Below, in pieces: positions 8,176-14,501 of a stretch of DNA of 21,127 nucleotides. The stretch covers positions 1 to 21,127 of the forward strand of contig CAYXVB010000053.1 of NCBI GenBank assembly GCA_964467785.1, in the 5' to 3' direction. Position numbers and translations under genes: made by a program. Source of the DNA: CAYXVB01 sp964467785. Its GTDB lineage: Bacteria > Bdellovibrionota > UBA1018. The notes under the pieces are model-generated. The model saw nothing but the letters and a program-made list of their open reading frames with translations. It was not told where the DNA came from and ran no database searches. Position 1 is the stretch's first letter. The number at the start of each line of letters is the position of its first letter.

Positions 8176-11151
8176 GTGTTCAAAAAGCGCCGAAAAGAAC
8201 AGCCCGTAAATAACCCGGTCGCGGCCCCAGCTGCGCCGCTTCCGGACCTGGTCCCGCCGGTCCCGAACGCCGTTGCAAGCCCCGCGGCATCTGGCGGGGG
8301 ACGCGGCCTTCGCATCACGATTGGAGCCAAGCTCATCAGCTTGATCGCGGTATTGCTGATCGGCTCGGTTTCAGCGATCGTGGTCTTTTCGACTCAGCTT
8401 TTCACGGAAGACAGCACCAGCATGATCCAGCAGATGAACGCCGACAAGGCGGGATCGCTGGCCATCCAATTGCGTGAACAGCTCGAGGGTACGACCGAGA
8501 AAATGCGGGTCATGGGCACGATCCTGCTGCCGGAGTCGATCCAGACGGCCGCGGCGCGCGACCCTCTGCTTGCCGAGTATTACGTCAAAGACAAAGAGTT
8601 TGTCGGAGTCTACGTCTTCCAACGACAGGTCTCGGTGCTCCCGGGCTCCGCGGGCCCGATGAAGGCGATCTCCTTTTCGCTTTCCCCTGAGGAGCGGGCG
8701 CAGGACGCCGACGGCGGCAAGACGCTCGCGGCCCTGATGGGCAATCCGGACTTCAATCCCGATCTCGTGGCTCAGGGCGAGATCCAGATCTCCACCTTGA
8801 CGCTTTCCGACGGCTCCGCTGGCGTCGCCGTTTCGGTGCCGTTCATCTCGGTGCCAGGGTCCCGGCCGGAGGAAAATCGCTTTAGCCATACCGTGACGGC
8901 CGTGATCCGCCAGGCCAAGTTCATGAAAGCGTTCGGCGAGAGCGACATCATCACCACTTATCTCGTCGATCGCAAAGGCAAGCTCTTGGCCCACCCTGAG
9001 GCCTCGCGGGTGGCCGCGGCTGAAAGCGCGGCCGACGTGGGCGTCGTCAAGCTCTTCTTGGAAGGCAAGGCCAACAATCAGCAGACCCGCTATCTGGATC
9101 CCCGCACCCAGGTGCCGATGCTCGGCGCGTTCCGGGTCGTGGGCTTCGGCGGGCTCGGTGTGGTGGCCGAAGTGGCCGAAGCCAAGGCCTTCGAAGCCGC
9201 TGAAAAGGTCGAACGCACCTCGATCTATCTTGCGCTCTTCGTCCTTTCGCTCGCGTTCTTCCTCGGTTACGTCTTTTCCGAAACGATCGCCCGGCCGATT
9301 CGCGGCCTGGTCGAGGTCGCGCGGCGGATCTCGGCCGGGGATTTCGATATCGCGCTCAAGCCGCGCGGCAAGGACGAGGTCGCCAATCTCTCGCTCGCGT
9401 TCAACGACATGGCGATGGGCCTGGCCGAGCGCGATCGCGTCAAGGCGACCTTCAACAAGTTCCATAACAAGGAAATCGCCGAAAAGCTGCTCTCCGGAGA
9501 GGTCAAGCTGGGCGGCGAGCGCAAGGAAGCGACGATCTTCTTCAGCGACGTCCGGGGCTTTACGGCGATGTCGGAGTCGATGGACCCCGAACAAGTCGTC
9601 GAGATGCTCAACGAGTACATGACCTGCATGGTGTCGATCATCCGAAAGCACAACGGCGTGGTCGACAAGTACGTAGGCGACGCCATCATGGCGCTTTGGG
9701 GTGTTCCTGTTCCGCATCCGGAGGACACGCTCAATGCCGTTCGCGCCTGCATCGAGATGCGTCGCAAGCTGGCTGAGCTCAATCAGCTCCGGCTTTCGCG
9801 CGGCCAGAACGAGCTTAGGATCGGCATGGGCCTCAATCACGGCGTGGTCATCGCCGGCAATATCGGCTCAGACGAAAAGATGGAGTACACGGTGATCGGG
9901 GACGCCGTGAACACGGCCTCGCGCATGGAGTCGATGACCAAGGAATATGGCACGGATCTCCTGGTGCCCAAGGCTGTGATGGAGCGCGTGGCCGACCGCT
10001 TTGTCTTTGAGCGCGCCAAGGATGCCAAGGTCAAGGGCAAGACGGAGACGCTACAGGTCTTTTGTGTCAAAGGCTATGTCGACGAGCAGGGCAAGGCCGT
10101 GATCGTCGAGACGCCGTACAGCTCCTATGCCTCCGAAAAGAGCGATAAGTCGGCGGCGGATTCGCACGGGCTCGGTCCGCAAGAACCCACTGTTTCGATG
10201 AAAGTGGTTTCGCCCGCTCCCGAGCACATCGCGCCTGCCGTCGCTTCGGTGATTCCAATTCAAAAGCCCAGGGCGGTCGGCCAGGAGCGCACCCAAACTC
10301 TGACGCTCGAAGTTCCGGTGGCCCGAGTCGCGAACGGAGGTACGGTCTCGGCGACTCCTCCAACTCCTGTCCCGCTTTCGCCTCCGATTGTGATGGCGCC
10401 TCCGCCGCCGTCTTCGTCGCCGTCTTTGCCACCGTCTTTGCCACCGCAGGTGCGTCCCGCGGTACGCTTGGTGGTTGAGAAGTCCAATCCATTTCTGACG
10501 ATTCAGACCAAGCCCGACACGGTGGCGGCTCCTCCTCAGGTGGAACCGGTAGAGGCCGCGGAGCTCGCCTCACTGCCGCCGGTGATTCAAGTGGTCGACC
10601 ATCCGATAGTCGGCGAGCGCACCCCCAACACGGAGCTTCGGATTCTGGAGCCGGCCGAAAAGACAGTAACTGGTTTCGCTCCGGTCTCGGTCACTCCTGA
10701 GATCAGTACTGAACAACCGCCTCCGCTACCGATCACCCAGATTCCGCCAATTGTTCCCACGAGCGCTATACCGCCTTTGCCACCCGAGCCGACCCCTGTA
10801 AAACTCCCGCCACCTTTGGGAGAGCCAGCGCCCGCTTCGGCCTTGAGTCCGGAATTTGCCACTCTCCTCATGGCCACTTCTCCGCGCAACGAAGAGGAGC
10901 ACGCGTCGGTCCTAAGCTCCGAAATTTCGGCGGAAACCGGGATGGACTCAGGCCCGCTCGTGATGGAGGCGCAAATTCCAGGCGCTCCAGTTGGTGACGC
11001 GTCGTCTGCGCCGGCACAAATTTCGATCGTTCCTCCGGCGATACTCCCTCCGGCAAGGATGAGTCCTCCACCCACGGTCGAAAAGGTCGAAGAAAAGGCG
11101 GCGGAGTCTGTGGAATTGATGCCGCTCGAAATCATGGAGCGAAAAGATTAG
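8176..11151 (+). CDS. Membrane-bound class III (IIIb-type) adenylate cyclase: sensor, HAMP, cyclase, Pro-rich tail
   Basis: 991 residues from GTG 8176, preceded by AGGGAG at 9-nt spacing; the frame is open further upstream (an ATG at 8119 is less well placed). Order: short cytoplasmic N-terminus; TM1 about 53-73; periplasmic Cache-like sensor about 74-348; TM2 about 349-370; HAMP about 372-418 (PIRGLVEVARRISAGDFD); class III cyclase about 451-635. Metal-binding Asp458 (FSDVRGF) and Asp502 (DKYVGDAIMALWG) are present. Adenine recognition would use Lys498 and Thr572 (EYTVIGD), and transition-state residues Asn579 and Arg583 (DAVNTASRME) are intact. Enzymes of this type make cAMP from ATP as homodimers; Lys/Thr in place of Lys/Asp marks class IIIb, often bicarbonate-stimulated. 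The last 355 residues are Pro/Val/Ala-rich, apparently disordered and unusually long. Divergent from the FecR-like gene. Confidence 0.92.
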   Translation: MFKKRRKEQPVNNPVAAPAAPLPDLVPPVPNAVASPAASGGGRGLRITIGAKLISLIAVLLIGSVSAIVVFSTQLFTEDSTSMIQQMNADKAGSLAIQLREQLEGTTEKMRVMGTILLPESIQTAAARDPLLAEYYVKDKEFVGVYVFQRQVSVLPGSAGPMKAISFSLSPEERAQDADGGKTLAALMGNPDFNPDLVAQGEIQISTLTLSDGSAGVAVSVPFISVPGSRPEENRFSHTVTAVIRQAKFMKAFGESDIITTYLVDRKGKLLAHPEASRVAAAESAADVGVVKLFLEGKANNQQTRYLDPRTQVPMLGAFRVVGFGGLGVVAEVAEAKAFEAAEKVERTSIYLALFVLSLAFFLGYVFSETIARPIRGLVEVARRISAGDFDIALKPRGKDEVANLSLAFNDMAMGLAERDRVKATFNKFHNKEIAEKLLSGEVKLGGERKEATIFFSDVRGFTAMSESMDPEQVVEMLNEYMTCMVSIIRKHNGVVDKYVGDAIMALWGVPVPHPEDTLNAVRACIEMRRKLAELNQLRLSRGQNELRIGMGLNHGVVIAGNIGSDEKMEYTVIGDAVNTASRMESMTKEYGTDLLVPKAVMERVADRFVFERAKDAKVKGKTETLQVFCVKGYVDEQGKAVIVETPYSSYASEKSDKSAADSHGLGPQEPTVSMKVVSPAPEHIAPAVASVIPIQKPRAVGQERTQTLTLEVPVARVANGGTVSATPPTPVPLSPPIVMAPPPPSSSPSLPPSLPPQVRPAVRLVVEKSNPFLTIQTKPDTVAAPPQVEPVEAAELASLPPVIQVVDHPIVGERTPNTELRILEPAEKTVTGFAPVSVTPEISTEQPPPLPITQIPPIVPTSAIPPLPPEPTPVKLPPPLGEPAPASALSPEFATLLMATSPRNEEEHASVLSSEISAETGMDSGPLVMEAQIPGAPVGDASSAPAQISIVPPAILPPARMSPPPTVEKVEEKAAESVELMPLEIMERKD
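10420..10446 (+). repeat. 12-bp tandem repeat in the cyclase tail
   Basis: The unit CCGTCTTTGCCA is repeated about 2.3 times and encodes the PSLPPSLPP stretch of the proline-rich tail. It suggests that the tail grows and shrinks by slippage. Confidence 0.7.
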
Positions 11152-11155
11152 CTCG

Positions 11156-11193
11156 ACGGGCGCATCGAGGTTTTAATTTCTCTTGGCGCCCGT
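11156..11193. terminator. Long intergenic hairpin between convergent genes
   Basis: ACGGGCGC (11156-11163) and GCGCCCGT (11186-11193) pair perfectly, and the stem extends with GCTCG/GAGC after a single bulge. The loop is about 22 nt and contains TTTTAATTT. The hairpin begins 5 nt after the cyclase stop. Its right arm lies inside the last codons of the leftward gene ending at 11173. Downstream U-runs are weak on both strands, so termination in both directions is plausible but not certain. Confidence 0.45.
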
Positions 11194-11805
11194 GAGCTCG
11201 ATCTTTGGGCTCTTCATGGCTCCGCTCTTGAACTGGCATTCGCTCCGGTCGTAGTTCATCGGCACCCCTAGTTTTTGGCCATTGACCTCGTATTCAAAGG
11301 TAAGCTCCACCTTTTGGAACTTGCCGAAGCTGTTCTTTTCGATCACCCATGAGGTATCGAACGCATAAGGCCGAAAATCCGCGCCATTGATTTTTTGCAC
11401 GGGCAGGTCCGCCTTGGCGCAACGGACCACGAGGTCCTCAGTCACGACGCAGCTATCGGCCGGCCACTCGGTTTCGATCCGGCTTCCGGTTTCTTTGATG
11501 AGTCGCGCCCGTGCGGCCAACGTGTCGAGATCGGCGCCTGTCGTTAACCCGCGATGAATGGGCGCGTAGGCCGGCCCGTGTTGGTGGTCGAGAATCACTT
11601 GGACTTTGTCGCCCTGTTGTCGCGCCAAGAACGAAGTCGTCGGCGGGTCGGTCACGCAAAGTAATTCGAAGGGGGAGGAGGCCGGGAAGGCTTGCGTGGA
11701 ATTCAACATCAAACCCAACGCCATACCCCACGCCAATGCCACTCCTGACATTGCGAAATTTGGGACGGAACTGGAGACACCCATCGGGCGAAGCGGAGTC
11801 GACAT
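11173..11805 (-). CDS. Secreted protein of unknown function
   Basis: 210 residues from the ATG at 11805, which has AAGGG just upstream. The frame stays open to 11958, but that start would reach toward the divergent ettA promoter. ATGs at 11784 and 11751 are further options. The N-terminus has a hydrophobic core (VALAWGMALGLMLNSTQAFP) with cleavage likely around AFPA|SS. The mature protein contains Cys residues near its start (FELLCV), middle (DSCVV, VVRCAK) and end (SECQFKSG), so disulphides are possible. The fold looks beta-rich (KVELTFEYEVNGQKLGVPMNY). I do not recognise the family; periplasmic location is the only supported call. It converges on the cyclase gene and is divergent from ettA. 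Confidence 0.7.
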   Translation of the reverse strand: MSTPLRPMGVSSSVPNFAMSGVALAWGMALGLMLNSTQAFPASSPFELLCVTDPPTTSFLARQQGDKVQVILDHQHGPAYAPIHRGLTTGADLDTLAARARLIKETGSRIETEWPADSCVVTEDLVVRCAKADLPVQKINGADFRPYAFDTSWVIEKNSFGKFQKVELTFEYEVNGQKLGVPMNYDRSECQFKSGAMKSPKIELTGAKRN

Positions 11806-11815
11806 GGCCCTTACG

Positions 11816-11843
11816 ATAATGGAGCCGACGGCGGCTTGTCCAA
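11816..11843 (-). promoter_or_regulatory. Weak candidate promoter for the 11805 gene
   Basis: On the minus strand TTGGAC (11843-11838) and CATTAT (11821-11816) are 16 bp apart; the -10 lies about 10 nt before the ATG at 11805, so the leader would be very short. The -35 match is poor. Confidence 0.28.
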
Positions 11844-11953
11844 TCGGGTAACGGACGTGCCCCGGTGTTCGAGGCCTAGCGCTCAGGACGGACTTCGCTT
11901 TTGTTTTTGTGAGTTTGTTTTGAGATGCGCCGCGCAATCGCTGAGCAAAGGCC

Positions 11954-11981
11954 TTCACCCCCCGGATTTGTGTGCTATACG
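11954..11981 (+). promoter_or_regulatory. Candidate leaderless promoter of ettA
   Basis: TTCACC (11954-11959), a 16-bp spacer and TATACG (11976-11981) preceded by TGTGC (extended -10). The predicted start point falls at about 11988, the A of the ettA ATG. There is no Shine-Dalgarno-like sequence between the -10 and the ATG, which fits a leaderless mRNA. The same TGTGCTA element lies at the same 17-nt distance from the ATG at 15990. Confidence 0.45.
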
Positions 11982-11987
11982 ATTTTC

Positions 11988-13670
11988 ATGGCACAAAAAT
12001 TCGCATTCTCAATGCAGGGTGTCAGCAAGATGTATCCCCCGAACAAGCAAGTGCTTCGGGATATCTGGCTGTCCTTCTACTACGGCGCCAAAATCGGCGT
12101 TCTCGGCCTCAATGGAGCGGGCAAGTCGACGCTTCTCAAGGTGATGGCCGGTCTTGAAAAGAACTTCAACGGCGAGGCCCGCCCTGGCGACGGCATCTCC
12201 GTGGGCTACCTCTCGCAGGAGCCCCAGCTCGACGACAAAAAGACCGTCCGTGAGAACATCGCCGAAGGTCTCGGTGACGTAGTCAAGTGGCTCAAGCGCT
12301 TCAACGAAATTTCGGAAGCCTTCGCCGATCCCGACCTCGATCCGGACAAGATGGACAAGCTGCTCTCCGAGCAGGCCGATCTTCAGGAAAAGATCGAGCA
12401 CGCCAATGGCTGGGACATTGACCGCACGCTGGACATCGCGATGGACGCGCTCCGTGTTCCTCCGGGTGACTCCGGCGTGGCCAAGCTCTCGGGCGGTGAG
12501 CGCCGTCGCGTGGCGCTTTGCCGGCTGCTGCTCCAGAAGCCCGATCTGCTCCTGCTCGACGAACCGACCAACCATCTGGATGCCGAGTCGGTGGCCTGGC
12601 TTGAGCGCTTCTTGCGCGATTACCAGGGCACTGTGGTGGCCGTGACCCACGATCGCTATTTCCTCGACAATATCGCGGGCTGGATCCTCGAGCTTGATCG
12701 CGGCCATGGGATTCCTTGGCAGGGCAATTACTCATCGTGGCTCGAGCAGAAGCAAAAGCGCCTCGAAGCCGAAGAAAAGCAGGAGACCAAGCGGCAGAAG
12801 ACCCTCGAGCGCGAGCTCGAGTGGATCCGCATGTCGCCCCGGGCGCGTCAGGCTAAGAGCAAGGCGCGCGTGGCCGCTTACGAAAAGATGCTGGCCGAGG
12901 ACACCCCGCAGAAGATCGACGAAATGGAGATCTACATTCCGCCGGGACCGCGTCTTGGCAATGTGGTCATCGAGTTCGACAAAGTGTCCAAGGGCTTTGG
13001 CGACAAGCTTCTCATCGACAATCTTTCGCTCAAGATCCCGCCTAACGCGGTGGTTGGCATCATCGGGGGCAACGGCGCCGGTAAGACGACGTTCTTCCGC
13101 ATGATCACTGGCCAGGAAAAACCCGACTCGGGCGCGATCCGCTTGGGCGAAACCGTCAAGCTCGCGTATGTCGACCAGTCGCTCGACGCGCTCGACCCGG
13201 ACAAGACGCTTTGGGAGGAGATCTCCGACGGTAAGAACGAAGTCATCATGCTCGGAAACCGCGAAGTCCAGTCGCGCGCTTACTGCGCCCGGTTCAACTT
13301 CACCGGTGGCGACCAGCAGAAAAAGGTCGGTGTTCTCTCCGGCGGCGAGCGCAACCGCGTGCATCTGGCCAAGATGCTCAAGAGCGGCGGCAACGTACTG
13401 ATGCTCGACGAACCGACCAACGACCTGGACGTCAACACGCTCCGGGCGCTCGAAGAGGCGATCGAGAACTTCGCCGGTTGCGCGATGATCATCTCGCATG
13501 ACCGCTGGTTCCTGGACCGCATCTGCACGCACATCCTGGCGTTTGAAGGTGATTCCAAGGTTGTCTTCTTCGAGGGCAATTTCCAAGATTACGAAGAGGA
13601 CAAAAAGAAGCGCCTCGGCTCCGATGCCGTCGAGCCGCATCGGATGAAGTTCAAGAAGCTCACGCACTGA
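11988..13670 (+). CDS. ettA: Energy-dependent translational throttle protein EttA (ABC-F)
   Basis: 560 residues, close to the 555 of E. coli EttA. The start is ATG 11988 (MAQKFAFSMQGVSKMYPP), matching the family N-terminus; the frame is open 21 codons further but without support. Two ABC domains and no membrane segment: Walker A at about 40-48 (GLNGAGKST), signature LSGGERRRVAL near 167, Walker B LLLLDEPTNHLD near 187-198; second Walker A at 360-368 (GGNGAGKTT), signature LSGGERNRVHL near 450, Walker B LMLDEPTNDLD near 470-481. The first domain carries the arm insertion typical of EttA (about 95-145), and the linker (about 245-325) is highly charged and helical. EttA binds the ribosomal E site and gates entry into elongation according to the ATP/ADP ratio. 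Stand-alone gene with its own promoter and a downstream terminator at 13766. Confidence 0.96.
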   Translation: MAQKFAFSMQGVSKMYPPNKQVLRDIWLSFYYGAKIGVLGLNGAGKSTLLKVMAGLEKNFNGEARPGDGISVGYLSQEPQLDDKKTVRENIAEGLGDVVKWLKRFNEISEAFADPDLDPDKMDKLLSEQADLQEKIEHANGWDIDRTLDIAMDALRVPPGDSGVAKLSGGERRRVALCRLLLQKPDLLLLDEPTNHLDAESVAWLERFLRDYQGTVVAVTHDRYFLDNIAGWILELDRGHGIPWQGNYSSWLEQKQKRLEAEEKQETKRQKTLERELEWIRMSPRARQAKSKARVAAYEKMLAEDTPQKIDEMEIYIPPGPRLGNVVIEFDKVSKGFGDKLLIDNLSLKIPPNAVVGIIGGNGAGKTTFFRMITGQEKPDSGAIRLGETVKLAYVDQSLDALDPDKTLWEEISDGKNEVIMLGNREVQSRAYCARFNFTGGDQQKKVGVLSGGERNRVHLAKMLKSGGNVLMLDEPTNDLDVNTLRALEEAIENFAGCAMIISHDRWFLDRICTHILAFEGDSKVVFFEGNFQDYEEDKKKRLGSDAVEPHRMKFKKLTH

Positions 13671-13673
13671 AAT

Positions 13674-13711
13674 AGGTATCCGCTTCCTTTTTGATGCACA
13701 CTGCGTCATCG
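13674..13711. repeat. Left copy of a 38-bp inverted repeat
   Basis: These 38 bases match the reverse complement of 14366-14403 at 35 positions; the three differences are all transitions. Shared blocks include AGGTATCCGCTTC, TTTTTGATGCAC and GCGTCATCG. It begins 3 nt after the ettA stop codon. No target-site duplication is visible outside the two copies. Confidence 0.85.
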
Positions 13712-13735
13712 CGAGTGTGAATCAGGAGGGACGGA

Positions 13736-13828
13736 TTGGTATTTTTTGTTTCAACAATTGTAAGACCCCGGAAAGTGCCTGCCAGTGCTTGTCTGGGGCT
13801 TTTTTTTCCGAGAGGGAACGCGAATTGA
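13736..13828 (+). CDS. Possible 30-codon leader peptide
   Basis: A TTG at 13736 is preceded by a perfect AGGAGG (13724-13729) at 6-nt spacing and opens a 30-codon frame beginning MVFFVSTIVRPRK. It runs through the terminator hairpin and stops at TGA 13826-13828, overlapping the TTG start of the next gene by 2 nt. The strong ribosome site so far upstream of the real gene suggests that translation of this leader could govern the terminator or couple to the next start. The peptide has no run of a single regulatory amino acid. It may instead be chance. Confidence 0.3.
   Translation: MVFFVSTIVRPRKVPASACLGLFFPRGNAN
13766..13807 (+). terminator. Intrinsic terminator / possible attenuator upstream of the 13825 gene
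   Basis: CCCCGG (13766-13771) pairs with CTGGGG (13793-13798, one G-U pair), with further pairing across one mismatch. A C and eight Ts follow (13800-13807). It can terminate ettA transcripts. It also lies inside the possible leader ORF and ends 2 nt before the GAGAGGG ribosome site of the next gene, so it could act as an attenuator for that gene. Confidence 0.6.
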
Positions 13829-14256
13829 AGAACTTGATTTTGGCTGGTTTGGCGAGTCTGATGGCGGTCGCTCCCGCTTTTGCGCAAGTGAAGTCTGGCG
13901 AATACAAAGGCGTGACCGCCGACGGCTCGGCTTGCTCTTTCGAGGTGAGTGGAGTCTCCTTTGTTGATAACGTCAAACATCCCCTCAACGAACGCGTTGA
14001 AGTCGTGAGCAATGGGTTGGCGTTCATGCTTGCTCACGCTCCGCGGATTGATGTGGAGGCTCTGGAAATCCACTTTGACCACGATCAACTGACCGGAGCC
14101 AAAGGCGCCAAAGGGCTGGCCTACGCGATGATCGTCCGGATGGATCATTCCGAAGGCAAGGACGGACCTACTGAGTTCACCCTGATTCAGCGCGACTACA
14201 AAAACGCGGCGAACACGGTGAAAACCGTTTGCCGCAACCTGATTGCTCCTGAGTGA
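13825..14256 (+). CDS. Small secreted protein of unknown function (cassette passenger)
   Basis: 143 residues from a TTG at 13825, chosen because GAGAGGG lies 8 nt upstream and a clean signal peptide begins there (KNLILAGLASLMAVAPAFAQ, cleavage AFA|QV). The frame is open to a GTG at 13717, but those 36 extra codons cross the terminator. The mature protein has two cysteines (SACSFEV and TVCRNL) that could pair. It has a beta-rich pattern with a His/Asp stretch (EIHFDHDQL) and ends soon after the second Cys. I do not recognise the family; a periplasmic protein is the only supported call. It is the sole gene between the 38-bp inverted repeats and has a terminator or attenuator directly in front of it. 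Confidence 0.68.
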   Translation: MKNLILAGLASLMAVAPAFAQVKSGEYKGVTADGSACSFEVSGVSFVDNVKHPLNERVEVVSNGLAFMLAHAPRIDVEALEIHFDHDQLTGAKGAKGLAYAMIVRMDHSEGKDGPTEFTLIQRDYKNAANTVKTVCRNLIAPE

Positions 14257-14259
14257 GTC

Positions 14260-14279
14260 CAAGATCGGTTCAAGATCGG
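14260..14279 (+). repeat. Short direct repeat after the cassette gene
   Basis: CAAGATCGG occurs twice (14260-14268 and 14271-14279) with an 11-nt period, starting 4 nt after the stop codon. Confidence 0.5.
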
Positions 14280-14314
14280 CTCGGTCACAACTGTCCGCGG
14301 ACTTGCGACCGAGC
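14279..14314. repeat. Nested double hairpin downstream of the 13825 gene
   Basis: GCTCGGTC (14279-14286) and GACCGAGC (14307-14314) are perfect 8-bp complements. Between them lies the palindrome GTCCGCGGAC (14293-14302). The structure can terminate or protect the 3' end of the cassette transcript, but the nearest T-run is about 15 nt further on, so it is not a textbook terminator. Confidence 0.5.
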
Positions 14315-14365
14315 GACTGCGTTGGGCGCTTTTGCCGGGCGACGCGGGGAGTTAAGATCGAGCGA

Positions 14366-14403
14366 CGATGACGCGGCGTGCATCAAAAAAGAAGCGGATA
14401 CCT
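14366..14403. repeat. Right copy of the 38-bp inverted repeat
   Basis: Inverted partner of 13674-13711 (35/38 identity). It ends 98 bp before the start of the 14502 gene, so its outer edge lies next to that gene's promoter region. Confidence 0.85.
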
Positions 14404-14412
14404 TCTTGCGTT

Positions 14413-14418
14413 TTGACA
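14413..14418 (+). promoter_or_regulatory. Possible -35 element for the 14502 gene
   Basis: A perfect TTGACA at 14413-14418 in an A/T-rich stretch just outside the right inverted repeat. The -10 is unclear: ACACTT at 17-bp spacing is a poor match, and TATTAG is too far. Confidence 0.3.
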
Positions 14419-14501
14419 TGGGAATTTGCGATTACACACTTATTAGAAAATAAAGCGGGGGCTGCTTCATGGCCGTCCGCGATTTCAAAAGGAGTGTGTG
14501 G

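Larger units (their letters stand above)
13674..14403. mobile_element. Candidate non-autonomous cassette bounded by 38-bp inverted repeats
   Basis: A 730-bp segment bounded by near-identical inverted repeats and holding one small secreted-protein gene with its own leader and terminator structures. There is no transposase or recombinase inside. This architecture recalls miniature or passenger-carrying insertion cassettes moved in trans. Against it: no target-site duplication is seen and the repeat ends match no family I can name. Genome-specific intergenic repeats in opposite orientation would look the same. Confidence 0.35.

Noticed and set aside
8371..9840. 489-codon open frame on the minus strand
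   Set aside because: It is the antisense shadow of the cyclase gene, created by GC-rich codon use; its product is Arg/Asp/Leu-rich without any domain pattern.
12732..13709. 325-codon open frame opposite ettA
   Set aside because: Shadow of ettA; the plus strand carries all ABC-F motifs in order.
13674..14403. Integron cassette with attC-like ends
   Set aside because: The repeats are inverted relative to each other, whereas attC sites lie in the same orientation, and no integrase is present.
13674..14403. Tn3-type element, because the repeats are 38 bp long
   Set aside because: The ends do not begin with the G-rich terminus usual for that family and no 5-bp target duplication flanks them.
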